DNA of 64,000 nucleotides from Methylohalobius crimeensis 10Ki (GTDB lineage: Bacteria > Pseudomonadota > Gammaproteobacteria > Methylococcales > Methylothermaceae): NCBI RefSeq assembly GCF_000421465.1, contig NZ_ATXB01000001.1, forward strand, positions 248,001 through 312,000, read 5' to 3'. Position 1 is the first letter of the stretch. Each line of letters begins with the position of its first letter. The position numbers and the translations under genes are program-made. Below the pieces are notes generated by a model. It worked only from the letters and a program-made list of their open reading frames with translations, did no database searches and was not told where the DNA came from. Positions 16,621 to 24,798 of the stretch are shown here, in pieces.

Positions 16621-17354
16621 ATGCCGCGGCGTCCTGGGTGATATCGGCGGACATAATCGACCAAACCGCCAAACCATCCTCTTTCGCCATTCTCATCCCG
16701 GCCAAGGACGAAGCATTGCTGGTGGGCCAGGTGGTCGCCTCCGTACGCCGGCATTTTTCGCATGCGCATCTGATCGTGATCGATGACGGCAGCGGCGACG
16801 AGACGGCCGCCGAAGCCGCCGAGGCCGGCGCCACCGTGCTCCGCTTGCCGGTGTCCCTGGGTGCCTGGGGGGCGATCCAGACCGGCATGCGCTATGCCTT
16901 GCGGTTGGGCTGCGAGACCGCGGTGACCATGGACGCCGACGGCCAGCACCTGGCCGAGGAAATCCCCAAGCTGATGGAAGCCTTGGAACGAGAACAAGCC
17001 GAGGTGGTTATCGGTGCTTTTCCCGAACGAGGCAGTCCTGCCCGCCAAATCGCTTGGCGTTTTTTCCGCGCCTTGACCGGCTTCGAATTCGCCGATTTGA
17101 CCTCGGGTTTTCGCGTATACCGCCGCCGCGCTCTGTCGCTGCTGGCCTCCCCACGGGCGAGCCTGCTCGAATACCAGGATGTCGGAGTATTGCTGTTGCT
17201 CCGCGCCCAAGGACTCAAAATCGCCGAAACGGAGGTCTCCATGCAGCCGCGCCTGGAGGGAAAATCCCGAGTATTCAGCAGTTGGTGGCGAGTGGGTGTC
17301 TATCTGTTTCAAACACTCATCCTCTGTCTGGCGAATCCCCGCTTCAAACGATGA
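16617..17354 (+). CDS. GT2-family glycosyltransferase (dolichyl-phosphate mannose synthase-like)
   Basis: The 245-residue GT-A fold enzyme has ILIPAKDEALLVGQV near the start, VIDDGSGDET (first acidic motif), VTMDADGQH (DxD metal site), and FADLTSGFRVYRR with LEYQDVGV typical of DPM1/DPG-synthase-like enzymes. It has no long membrane domain, only a hydrophobic tail (VGVYLFQTLILCL). It would transfer a sugar from a nucleotide donor to a polyprenyl phosphate or glycan. The next gene, DUF2304, overlaps by 4 nt; GT2-DUF2304 pairs are common. A decayed copy lies at 14443. Confidence 0.88.
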   Translation: MNAAASWVISADIIDQTAKPSSFAILIPAKDEALLVGQVVASVRRHFSHAHLIVIDDGSGDETAAEAAEAGATVLRLPVSLGAWGAIQTGMRYALRLGCETAVTMDADGQHLAEEIPKLMEALEREQAEVVIGAFPERGSPARQIAWRFFRALTGFEFADLTSGFRVYRRRALSLLASPRASLLEYQDVGVLLLLRAQGLKIAETEVSMQPRLEGKSRVFSSWWRVGVYLFQTLILCLANPRFKR

Positions 17355-17722
17355 TTTCCTATCAATTGACCTCCGCCGTGTTGGGATTGGCCATTGCCGG
17401 CACCATGTTGTGGCTGATCTACCAGGACCGCTTGCATGCCCGGCATGCGTTTTGGTGGGGCGGTGTCGCCCTGGCGGTGATGGTGTTGGGCGTGTTTCCG
17501 CAATTGGTGGACTGGATGGCTCGCCGGCTCGGAGTCGCCTATCCACCCGTTCTGGGGATTATCGCCGCCATCGGTGTGATGCTGGTGAAAATGCTCGCCC
17601 AGGATCTGGAGCATTCGCGCCAGGAGCGTGCGCTGCGGCGACTTATCCAACGCATCGCGATCCTGGAGGCGGAACTCAAGGAAACGACTCGCAAAGGAAA
17701 CGATCGACAAGAACCGAAATGA
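17351..17722 (+). CDS. DUF2304 membrane protein
   Basis: ATG 17351 overlaps the GT2 stop (ATGA). The 123-residue protein has three hydrophobic helices (about 7-25, 35-52, 63-82) and a charged C-terminal coiled coil (LEHSRQERALRRLIQRIAIL). This is the DUF2304 pattern, in which small membrane proteins accompany GT2 glycosyltransferases and may anchor them. Its own stop overlaps the next start (ATGA at 17719-17722), so the block is tightly coupled. Confidence 0.8.
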   Translation: MISYQLTSAVLGLAIAGTMLWLIYQDRLHARHAFWWGGVALAVMVLGVFPQLVDWMARRLGVAYPPVLGIIAAIGVMLVKMLAQDLEHSRQERALRRLIQRIAILEAELKETTRKGNDRQEPK

Positions 17723-19098
17723 AACAATACTCCGACTTTATCAAGCTGGCCATCGCCATGCTTGATTTGGCCTTGCTAGTTGCGGCGTTCCTCACCGCCT
17801 TTCAGTGGCGTTTCGGCAAACTGGATTGGGCGGCGATGCAGCCTTATATTTGGTTGTTGTATGTTTCCGCGCCGGTGGGGTTGTTGTTCATGCTGCGCTA
17901 CGGTGTCTTGACCGGCTACCGCTACCGTACCTTGCCGCATATTTTGTTCAATACTTTCCGCGCCTTCGTGTGGGCCGGGGTCATTTGCGCCGCGGTGTTG
18001 TTCCTGACCAAATCGGGTTGGTACAGCCGCCTTTTCTTCGGGGCCTATTTCGCCCTGGGGGTGGCGTTCGTGGTGGCCGAGAAAATCGCGGTCAAATCGG
18101 CCTACGATGCTTATCTGCGCCGCGGCGGCATGGGGATCGCCGTGATTCTCCTGGGATACGGCGAGCGGTTGGAGGAAATCCGAACCGATCTGACTTCCCA
18201 TCCTAATTGGGGGATACGGATCGTGGGCGAACTTGATCCGCGTCGGCTGAGTGTGGATCGGATGTTCGAGCAGATCAAAAACTCGGTGGTGGATGAAATC
18301 TACATCGCTTATCCCCGGGACGAACTGTATCACCGCCAGATCGACGCCTTGCTGAGGAAGCTGGAACAATACGGCTTGCCCATCAAGATAGCCCTCAATT
18401 TCGACGAAATCTACGAATATTACGGCCAGCACCCCTGCAAAATGTCGCGTCATGATGGCATTTTGCTGGCACCTTACAATCTGGACCCGGACCAGAGGAT
18501 TCTCAAGCGTCTGCTGGATATCGCGGGGGCTTTGGTGGGGCTGCTGATCACCGCTTTGCTGTTTCCCTGGATCGCCCTGGCGATCAAGCTCGATTCCCGA
18601 GGGCCGGTGATTTTCAGCCAGACCCGGGTTGGCAAGGGCGGACGGCGCTTCCGCTTGTATAAATTCCGGAGCATGCGGCAAGACGCCGAAACGGTCAAAG
18701 CCCGGCTCTTGCAGGAGAATATCCATGAGGGGCCGATTTTCAAGTTGGAGAACGATCCTCGCATCACCCGCTTGGGGCGCTTTTTGAGGAAATACAGCCT
18801 CGATGAACTGCCCCAGTTCTGGAATGTCCTCAAGGGGGATATGTCCCTCGTGGGGACGCGTCCCCCGACCGTGGATGAAGTGGACCAGTACGCCGACTGG
18901 CACTATCGCCGGATCAGCATCAAGCCCGGCTTGACTGGCTTATGGCAAGTGAGCGGGCGCAACCGGGTCAAGGAATTCGACCAAATTGTGCAGAAGGATA
19001 TCGAATACATCAAAAATTGGTCCTTGGGACTGGATTTATGGCTGATCCTGAAAACCGTCGGCGTGGTGCTGTTTCCGGATAAGAGCGGGGGCGTGTGA
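17719..19098 (+). CDS. Polyprenyl glycosylphosphotransferase (WbaP/CpsE type)
   Basis: The 459-residue initiating enzyme of polysaccharide synthesis moves a sugar-1-phosphate from UDP-sugar to undecaprenyl phosphate. It has four N-terminal membrane helices, a CoA-binding-like middle domain (VILLGYGERLEEI), a fifth membrane helix (about 265-288), and a bacterial sugar transferase domain with KLDSRGPVIFSQTRVGKGG, YKFRSMRQDAE, DELPQFWNVLKGDMSLVG and KPGLTGLWQVSGRN. All catalytic landmarks are present. It sits in the GT2-DUF2304-Wzy run with 4-nt overlaps. Confidence 0.93.
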   Translation: MKQYSDFIKLAIAMLDLALLVAAFLTAFQWRFGKLDWAAMQPYIWLLYVSAPVGLLFMLRYGVLTGYRYRTLPHILFNTFRAFVWAGVICAAVLFLTKSGWYSRLFFGAYFALGVAFVVAEKIAVKSAYDAYLRRGGMGIAVILLGYGERLEEIRTDLTSHPNWGIRIVGELDPRRLSVDRMFEQIKNSVVDEIYIAYPRDELYHRQIDALLRKLEQYGLPIKIALNFDEIYEYYGQHPCKMSRHDGILLAPYNLDPDQRILKRLLDIAGALVGLLITALLFPWIALAIKLDSRGPVIFSQTRVGKGGRRFRLYKFRSMRQDAETVKARLLQENIHEGPIFKLENDPRITRLGRFLRKYSLDELPQFWNVLKGDMSLVGTRPPTVDEVDQYADWHYRRISIKPGLTGLWQVSGRNRVKEFDQIVQKDIEYIKNWSLGLDLWLILKTVGVVLFPDKSGGV

Positions 19099-20354
19099 TG
19101 GCGGCGCTTTCGGCAGGGATCCGGCGTTGGATTCTGGACGGCAACATTTGGTTTCTAATCTTTCTGGCGCTGGTGTTGATCAAGCCGGCGACCGGCCCCA
19201 ACATTAATCGTTATCTGGGTATCCTAGCCTGGCTGGTGGTTTTCGGGGTGTTTTTGGCCAAATTGGCGGTGGCGGGGCATCGGCCCGGCTTTTGGTTGGG
19301 CAGGTACAAAATACCGCTGATTTTCATCGCCGGCTTGTTTGCCGCCTATGGCGTCTCGGCCTTGGTGCATCTGGCCAGTTATCCGAATCTTTCCACTTTT
19401 GTATTCCGCGCCCTTTCTCCCCTGGCGGTCATGTCCCTGTTTCCCATGCTGTGGATCATTCTGGAAACCCGGCAAGCGGCCACCCGAGTGGCGGTACTGG
19501 GGAGTTTGTTCGTCATCGAAGCCCTGGGCGCCGTTCAGCCATTCTATCCCGAGTGGGTGAACGAGCTGCGCCGCCACACCGTGGCCGCCGACGCGCTGTA
19601 TCAAGTCACTTCCCTATATCGCTGGCACACCATCTTGGGTACTTTGTCGGCATTGATCGCGTTGTACGGCATGGTTCGTCTGTTCCACGCCCGATCCGGC
19701 CCCGCGGCCCGCACGGGTTACGGCCTCCTGGCCCTGGTTTCGCTGACGGGCGGGGCCTTGTCCCGTTCGCGCAACTTTCTTTTCGTTCTGCTGGTGGGGC
19801 TGGTCGCCTGGTTGTTTTCTTCCCGGCAAAGAATATTGGCGGGTCTCGGGGTGCTGATCCTCTGTCTGGGGTTGTTCCATGCGGTGGTCTGGTTGAATCC
19901 GAAGGTGGCCGGTCGCTACGCCACCGCCTTGCCGTATCTGAAAAAACTGCACACCCCTTCCGCCATCACCGGAGCGGATTTTGTCCCGCGAATCAATAAT
20001 CATTCTTTGTCCAACCGAGTCAGGATTTGGTCCAAGGCTGTCGAGATGTGGCGCGGAGGGCCATGGCTGGGAGTCGGCCCGGGGGTATTCAATTTGAAAT
20101 CCGGATTGGGACAACGCTACAACACCCACAACGCCTTTCTTCAGGTATTGGTGGACGCCGGTGCGATCGGAATGCTGTGTTTTGTGGGGTTCTGGCTTTA
20201 TTTATGTGGCAAAACCTTCGGTCGACCGGCCTTTCCCCTGGTCATCGGGGTCATGGGGGCGCTGAGCTTCGACAATTTTCTCGATTACTCCATGGCCTGG
20301 GTGCTGGCGACGACCTGGCTCGCTTACGATATTTCCCGCTTGAGTGAATCGTAA
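19098..20354 (+). CDS. O-antigen ligase/polymerase family protein (Wzy-like)
   Basis: The protein has about 418 residues and ten to twelve membrane helices. A large periplasmic loop ends in RIWSKAVEMWRGGPWLGVGP then GVFNLKSG and NTHNAFLQVLVDAG, the Wzy_C/WaaL signature with its conserved H-N pair. It would polymerise repeat units or ligate glycan in the periplasm. ATG 19098 overlaps the previous stop (TGATG); GTG 19095 is the alternative. A second protein of this kind lies at 34424. Confidence 0.85.
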   Translation: MAALSAGIRRWILDGNIWFLIFLALVLIKPATGPNINRYLGILAWLVVFGVFLAKLAVAGHRPGFWLGRYKIPLIFIAGLFAAYGVSALVHLASYPNLSTFVFRALSPLAVMSLFPMLWIILETRQAATRVAVLGSLFVIEALGAVQPFYPEWVNELRRHTVAADALYQVTSLYRWHTILGTLSALIALYGMVRLFHARSGPAARTGYGLLALVSLTGGALSRSRNFLFVLLVGLVAWLFSSRQRILAGLGVLILCLGLFHAVVWLNPKVAGRYATALPYLKKLHTPSAITGADFVPRINNHSLSNRVRIWSKAVEMWRGGPWLGVGPGVFNLKSGLGQRYNTHNAFLQVLVDAGAIGMLCFVGFWLYLCGKTFGRPAFPLVIGVMGALSFDNFLDYSMAWVLATTWLAYDISRLSES

Positions 20355-20356
20355 TC

Positions 20357-20965
20357 ATGTATCCTCCCGGTCACCTTGCAATCAACTACCTGGGCGTTCG
20401 CGCCGCCACCCGTTTTCTCGGTCCCTTGCCCCTCTGGCCCGCATTGATCGCAGCGCTGTTCCCGGACGTGGTGGACAAAGTGGTGGCGGACTTTCTTCAC
20501 TGGGCGCCCTACGGCAGAAACTGGACCCACAATCTCACCGCCGTGGCGCTGTGCGGGCTTGCCTTGGGTGGGGCGAGCCGGAGTGCGGCGGTGGGTCTGT
20601 CCTGGGTCATCGGCCACTTGGGGCATTTGGTCGGGGACTTCGTCTTCAATCCCTGGCTTTGGCCCTGGTTCGATTATCTGTGGCCGCACGAATCGCGCAA
20701 TATCGCCGAGGGCGTGGCCATGACCGCCGTGGATCTTTTTCTCGGGCGGGAGTTGAGTCCGGTAGCCGCGGCGGTGTGGGAAAGCCGGCGATTGCTCGTG
20801 GAGACGCTGTTTTTGGGCAGCGTGCTTGCCTCCGGTTTGTCCTGGTTCCCGCTTTCCACCCACCGCTGGTGGTTGGTTCTGGGCTTGACCTGCTGGCTGT
20901 ATATCGTGATCGAATTCGATCTGGGACCATTCTTGTGGACCTGGGAGCGCTATGGCATTGGCTAA
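20357..20965 (+). CDS. YdjM-like membrane-bound putative metal-dependent hydrolase
   Basis: The 202-residue membrane protein has histidines and acids that fit the YdjM/DUF457 family: GHLAINY at the N terminus, LFPDVVDKV, NWTHNLTAVA and GHLGHLVGDFVFNP. These would form a metal site at the membrane face. The role is unknown. In this locus it may trim or modify a lipid-linked intermediate, which is inference. It overlaps the flippase gene by 14 nt. Confidence 0.65.
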   Translation: MYPPGHLAINYLGVRAATRFLGPLPLWPALIAALFPDVVDKVVADFLHWAPYGRNWTHNLTAVALCGLALGGASRSAAVGLSWVIGHLGHLVGDFVFNPWLWPWFDYLWPHESRNIAEGVAMTAVDLFLGRELSPVAAAVWESRRLLVETLFLGSVLASGLSWFPLSTHRWWLVLGLTCWLYIVIEFDLGPFLWTWERYGIG

Positions 20966-22196
20966 GGCCGCATCCATCCTGCGCGCTTACGCCGGCGATC
21001 TGGTCCATTGGCGCGGCGTATTCTGGCAGACCCTCCACTTGGCCGGCGGAGGCGGATTGTATCTGGTCCTCTGGCTGGTGCTGGCGCGCTTTTGGCCGGT
21101 GGAGACCTTCGGTCATTTCAATTTCCTGTTCGCGTTCATCTCGGTCAGCGGCATTTTTTTCGATTTCGGTCTCGACGTCCTCCTAACTCGCTTGGTGGCG
21201 GGCTCGGGGCGGGCGGAGATTCCCGCCGCGCTGTTGGTGGTGAAAGCTTCGGCGGTGGCGGTATTTTTTCCCCTCTTTGCGGTCATCGGGAAATGGGCCG
21301 GGATTCCCTGGCAGGAATTGGGACTTTTCCTGCCCGGGGTGTTGGTCCTTTCCCTGACCGCTTTGCTCAACAGCGTCCTGCGCGGCATGGACCGCCTCGA
21401 TCTGGAGGGCCGAATCGGCCTGGGCCAGAAATTGGTTTTCGCCGGCGGCACGATTCTGGGGGTGGTGCTCTGGCAGCGTCAGATTGTTTGGGTCGGTCAA
21501 TGCTATCTCATCTCCCACCTGCTGGCTCTGGCGCTGACCGTTTGGCGGTTGCGCCGTCTGCGTTGGGGAACCGCGGTGCCGATGGCCGCTTTCAAGCCGC
21601 TTCTTCGCGAGGCGTGGCCTTTGTGGGGGGTGGCGCTGTTGTCCTTGCTCGCCAGGCGGGCGGACGTATTTTTTCTGGAAACCCTGATGAACGAGCGGGC
21701 GGTGGGGATCTTTTCGGCCGCTTCCCGTCTCATCGAAGGCATTACCGTGGTCGGCAGCGCCTATATGGCGGCGGTTTTTCCCCGCTTGGTGAACGGCCTG
21801 GGCCAAGGGGGCTTCGGATCCATCCTCCGGCGCTCGGCCTTGTTTCTCGGGCTGGCGGGGCTGGTCATCGGCGTTTTGGGCTTCGTCGGGGCCGAACCCT
21901 TGGTGGCATTACTCTACGGAGACGCCTATCAAGAAACGGTTCCCGTGCTGGAAGGCATGATGCTTTTGATGGCGGTAATTTTCCTGGCCGATCTATTGGG
22001 GCAGGGGATGATGGCCAAGGCCTGGCAGGGTCGCTATATGCTGGCGCTCGGCCTGGGGCTGGCCGCGACCGCGGCGGTGGCCTGGTATGCGATCCCCCGC
22101 TTCGGGGCGATGGGAGCGGTCTACGGCTACTGGGTGCGGGAAGTCCTCCTGGCGGCGGTCCTTACCGCCGTATTGGCCGTCCATGCGTCTCGATAA
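20952..22196 (+). CDS. Polysaccharide flippase (Wzx/MOP family)
   Basis: The 414-residue protein has about twelve membrane helices. It reads FGHFNFLFAFISVSGIFFDF and FSAASRLIEGITVVGSAYMA, typical of the polysaccharide synthesis branch of MOP exporters. It would flip the undecaprenyl-linked repeat unit to the periplasm for the Wzy-like protein at 19098. It closes the run of overlapping genes that starts at the GT2 gene. A second flippase lies at 32091. Confidence 0.88.
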   Translation: MALAKAASILRAYAGDLVHWRGVFWQTLHLAGGGGLYLVLWLVLARFWPVETFGHFNFLFAFISVSGIFFDFGLDVLLTRLVAGSGRAEIPAALLVVKASAVAVFFPLFAVIGKWAGIPWQELGLFLPGVLVLSLTALLNSVLRGMDRLDLEGRIGLGQKLVFAGGTILGVVLWQRQIVWVGQCYLISHLLALALTVWRLRRLRWGTAVPMAAFKPLLREAWPLWGVALLSLLARRADVFFLETLMNERAVGIFSAASRLIEGITVVGSAYMAAVFPRLVNGLGQGGFGSILRRSALFLGLAGLVIGVLGFVGAEPLVALLYGDAYQETVPVLEGMMLLMAVIFLADLLGQGMMAKAWQGRYMLALGLGLAATAAVAWYAIPRFGAMGAVYGYWVREVLLAAVLTAVLAVHASR

Positions 22197-22228
22197 CAAA
22201 TTTCTCGAATGAGGCGTTAAAAAGAGAG

Positions 22229-22294
22229 ATGAAAAAGGTTTTCGCTTTGGGTATTGCGTTGGGTTTGGGATACGGATTACTGTCTAATCTATAA
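22229..22294 (+). CDS. Possible 21-residue hydrophobic peptide
   Basis: AAAGAGAG precedes ATG 22229, which opens a 21-codon frame (MKKVFALGIALGLGYGLLSN, then L) ending TAA at 22292-22294. It has a Lys-Lys start and one glycine-rich hydrophobic helix, like many small membrane proteins. It could be a real microprotein or a chance frame. It lies between the flippase and an MntA/HepT pair. Confidence 0.35.
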   Translation: MKKVFALGIALGLGYGLLSNL

Positions 22295-22326
22295 ATCCCC
22301 CATCTACGGAAACTGTGAGCGAATCA

Positions 22327-22623
22327 ATGCGCCTTACCCGGGAGCAAAGACAAAGGATTATCCAAACGATCTCCCGCTTGGCCGGTGAGAGCGCTCAAGT
22401 TTACCTATTCGGCTCGCGTCTTGATGACCAGGCTAGAGGGGGGGACGTGGACCTGCTCATCGAAACCGATGTACTGCCGGCATTCATCGACCGTGCCCGG
22501 GTCCAGATGGAATTGGAATCCCGCCTGGGCCTGCCGGTGGACATCGTATGGAAAGAGCGCGACCGGGCGCCCACGCCTTTCCAGGCCATCGCCCGATCCG
22601 GCGCGGCACGACTGGAGAATTGA
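22327..22623 (+). CDS. mntA: MntA-type nucleotidyltransferase antitoxin (second copy)
   Basis: The product has about 98 residues with LFGSRLDDQARGGDVDLLIE (GS-x9-DxD). It is homologous to the protein at 15842. ATG 22327 (MRLTREQ) is chosen by alignment of the three copies; GTG 22315 is the alternative. It overlaps the HEPN partner at TGATG (22621-22625). It probably detoxifies the partner by AMPylation, by analogy with MntA. The C terminus (IARSGAARLEN) differs from the other two copies. Confidence 0.8.
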   Translation: MRLTREQRQRIIQTISRLAGESAQVYLFGSRLDDQARGGDVDLLIETDVLPAFIDRARVQMELESRLGLPVDIVWKERDRAPTPFQAIARSGAARLEN

Positions 22624-23177
22624 TGGAAACCGGAAAAGCCCCGCTCGAGGCCGAGCGCGAACATTTGGCAAGTCTTTTGGAGGCGATCCAGCGCTGTGTT
22701 TATTTCCTCGACGCATCTGCCGGCAAACTCGCCTGGCCTTTGACCGCCGAATTTCTGCAGGCGCATAAAAAGGACCCGGCACTGTTTGAATCCCTGGCCG
22801 CCATCAATGAACGATTTGCCAAGCTTCAGGACACGCTTGGGGCCGCCATGCGGCACGCCTATCTTCTGAGCGGGGAGTCGGGCAGCACCTTTCTGAAGGT
22901 GCTTGCCTTCTTTGAAAAGATGGGTGTAATCAACTCCATTGAGTCGTGGCAGCTATACCGTACCACCCGAAATCTTGCCGCCCACGATTATGAAATCGAT
23001 TATGCGGCAATCGCCGAACACTTTAATGCCCTATATGAGCTTGAACCCGCCTTGTATCGCGATGCTTGGCGTTTTGTCGACTATTGCCGAATGGAACTGG
23101 CGGTTGCGCCAAGTCAAGGCGATTTCTCCGAGGAATTTTTGAACATCGTGCGCGCTGCTGAAAGAACAGCAGAATAA
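22623..23177 (+). CDS. hepT: HepT-like HEPN toxin (second pair)
   Basis: The 184-residue helical protein contains RNLAAHDY around residue 120, a full RX4HXY motif, preceded by SIESWQLYRTT. The N-terminal half reads FAKLQDTLGAAMRHAYLL, related to the 16138 protein. It is the RNase toxin partner of the preceding mntA. It is longer at the C terminus than the first HepT. An Rpn-related short gene begins 26 nt later. Confidence 0.78.
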   Translation: METGKAPLEAEREHLASLLEAIQRCVYFLDASAGKLAWPLTAEFLQAHKKDPALFESLAAINERFAKLQDTLGAAMRHAYLLSGESGSTFLKVLAFFEKMGVINSIESWQLYRTTRNLAAHDYEIDYAAIAEHFNALYELEPALYRDAWRFVDYCRMELAVAPSQGDFSEEFLNIVRAAERTAE

Positions 23178-23203
23178 TACTGATCGGCTGACCGGAACCC
23201 GCT

Positions 23204-23548
23204 ATGACAGAGACGCTCCGCGACGATTATGATAGCCCGTGGAAGGAAGCGCTGGAGAAGCGGTTGCCGGAAGGGTTGGAGCGACAGTTTCTGGAATCGG
23301 TGTATCGACTTGAGGAGACCAAAAAGATGCCTTATGTGACCAGTGCCGAACGGTTTGGAATCGAAAAGGGAAAGCAACAGGGATTGCAGCAAGGTGAAGC
23401 GGCGATTCTTCTGCGTTTGATCGAACGCAAATACGGCGCCGAGGCGGCGGCCTGCCGGGAACAGGTATTGCAGGCGGATGCCGAGACCTTACTGGTCTGG
23501 TCCGAGCGGGTTCTGAGCGCCGACACCCTCGACGAGGTATTTCGTTGA
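23204..23548 (+). CDS. Rpn-family C-terminal domain protein (nuclease domain deleted)
   Basis: The 114-residue protein joins the first 20 residues of an Rpn/PD-(D/E)XK protein (DDYDSPWKEALEKR) to its tail (LPEGLERQFLESVYRLEETK ... DTLDEVF). It matches the full protein at 25681 on both sides of a 205-residue in-frame deletion, so the catalytic domain is missing. The tail holds a GKQQGLQQG linker and a DUF4351-like helix pair. AGGAG at 23316-23320 lies upstream of an in-frame ATG (23328) as in the full gene. It could act as a stand-alone inhibitor of the full nuclease or be a decay product. Confidence 0.75.
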   Translation: MTETLRDDYDSPWKEALEKRLPEGLERQFLESVYRLEETKKMPYVTSAERFGIEKGKQQGLQQGEAAILLRLIERKYGAEAAACREQVLQADAETLLVWSERVLSADTLDEVFR

Positions 23549-23607
23549 GAAGGAACGGGAGGCTGTAAGCGCCTCTTTTTCATTGAGAAAAAATGCGGGA
23601 AGTATTC

Positions 23608-23832
23608 ATGACACGACATCAACGAATCGAGGTAAATCCGAACATCATGTTCGGTAAGCCCGTCATCAAGGGAACCCGAATCACGGTGGAGCAGATTCTC
23701 AGAAAGCTGGCTGCGGGGAAGACATCGGAGCAGATCGTGGCGGATCACCCGAGGCTGACTATTGACGATATCCGGGCGGCTGAAGCCTTCGCGGCGGACT
23801 ACTTAGCCGATGAAGAAATAGCCTTCGGATGA
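23608..23832 (+). CDS. DUF433 antitoxin
   Basis: The product from ATG 23608 (GGGAAG upstream) has 74 residues: RIEVNPNIMFGKPVIKGTRI, then TVEQILRKLAAGKTSEQIVA and LTIDDIRAAEAFAADYL. This is the DUF433 winged-helix family, the usual antitoxin for DUF5615 PIN-like toxins. Its end overlaps the toxin start by 4 nt (ATGA at 23829-23832). ATG 23593 would add five residues. Confidence 0.87.
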   Translation: MTRHQRIEVNPNIMFGKPVIKGTRITVEQILRKLAAGKTSEQIVADHPRLTIDDIRAAEAFAADYLADEEIAFG

Positions 23833-24212
23833 CGGGGTTGCGGCTCCTGGCCGACGAAAATATCGCGGCACCGTTGGTACACGTGCTTCGCAGGGCCAAC
23901 ATCGACGTTATCTATGTTGCTGAAATCGCCAGTGGAATAACGGACGATGAGGTATTGGAGAAAGCAAGGCGCGAAGGTCGATTACTGTTGACGGAGGATA
24001 AGGACTTTGGTGAATTGGTCTTCCGCATGAAGCGGGACCTACCTGGCGTGATCATGTTGCGTCTTCCGATAGCCCCCGTGGAGATATACCGGTCATATGT
24101 CTTGTCGGTGTTAGAACGTTACGCCGACAAGTTTAGCGGATGCTACACGGTTATCGAGCAGAAACGGGTTAGGTTTCGCCCTTTGCCCACCGCTGGAAAC
24201 GGAGAACTTTAA
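23829..24212 (+). CDS. DUF5615 PIN-like toxin
   Basis: The 127-residue protein starts RLLADENIAAPLVHVLRRAN and has ITDDEVLEKARREGRLLLTE then DKDFGELV. The acidic residues (DEN, DDE, EDKDF) match the PIN-like catalytic site of DUF5615/Mut7-C-like RNases. It ends CYTVIEQKRVRFRPLP, the family C terminus. A remnant of the same C-terminal coding sequence lies at 26750. It pairs with the DUF433 antitoxin. Confidence 0.85.
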   Translation: MTGLRLLADENIAAPLVHVLRRANIDVIYVAEIASGITDDEVLEKARREGRLLLTEDKDFGELVFRMKRDLPGVIMLRLPIAPVEIYRSYVLSVLERYADKFSGCYTVIEQKRVRFRPLPTAGNGEL

Positions 24213-24228
24213 CGTGGTTGATCCAATT

Positions 24229-24490
24229 GCCGGAAGGGTTGGAGCGACAGTTTCTGGAATCGGTGTATCGACTTGAGGAGGCGAAGAAGATGCCTTATGT
24301 AACCAGTGCCGAATGGTTTTGAATCGCAAAGGGAAAGCTGCAAGGGTTACAGTAGGGGGGGGCGGCAGGGAGATGCGGCGGTTCTTCTGCGTTTGACCGA
24401 ACGCGCGGAAGCGGCGGCGGCCTGCCGGGAACAGGTATTGCAGGCGGATGCCGAGACCTTGCTGGTCTGGTCCGAGCGGGTTCTGAGCGC
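24229..24490 (+). pseudogene. Decayed Rpn tail copy
   Basis: The sequence is nearly identical to the Rpn tail at 25681: GLERQFLESVYRLEEAKKMP and PYVTSAE, then TGA at about 24320, a TAG near 24352, a G-rich frameshift at 24356-24362, and again ACREQVLQADAETLLVWSER. It ends at 24490 where the DTLDEVF codons are lost. The AGGAGG-N8-ATG signal inside it is unchanged (AGGAGG at 24277-24282). Confidence 0.85.
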
Positions 24491-24563
24491 CCGACTAATC
24501 AGCTGTGCAGGTTGCTCAAAAAAGCGCTACCATGGCTTTGCCCATTTATGAGGGTTCGAAACC

Positions 24564-24797
24564 ATGGAAACCACAACGAAATATTTACGCTTTCACACTA
24601 AGGAGATTCTGGCGGCTGCCGATCGGGGTGAAGAAATCATCGTTACCTGGCATGGCAAGCCTTACGCAAAAATCATAGGCTTGAAGGAAACGCTGCCGCG
24701 ACCCCGTCGACGAAACGCCGCTTTCGGCATCTGGCGAGATCGGTCGGAGGATGTCCAAGCGCAGGTGGATCGCTTGCGGGCGCCTCGTGAGGTTTAG
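24564..24797 (+). CDS. Phd/YefM-type antitoxin (VapB role)
   Basis: The 77-residue protein reads TTTKYLRFHTKEILAAADRG then EEIIVTWHGKPYAKIIGLKE, the Phd/YefM fold with its conserved G-KPYAKI strand. An Arg-rich toxin-binding tail follows. It is the autoregulating antitoxin of the PIN toxin that starts 2 nt after its stop. The full domain is present. Confidence 0.82.
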   Translation: METTTKYLRFHTKEILAAADRGEEIIVTWHGKPYAKIIGLKETLPRPRRRNAAFGIWRDRSEDVQAQVDRLRAPREV

Positions 24798-24798
24798 C

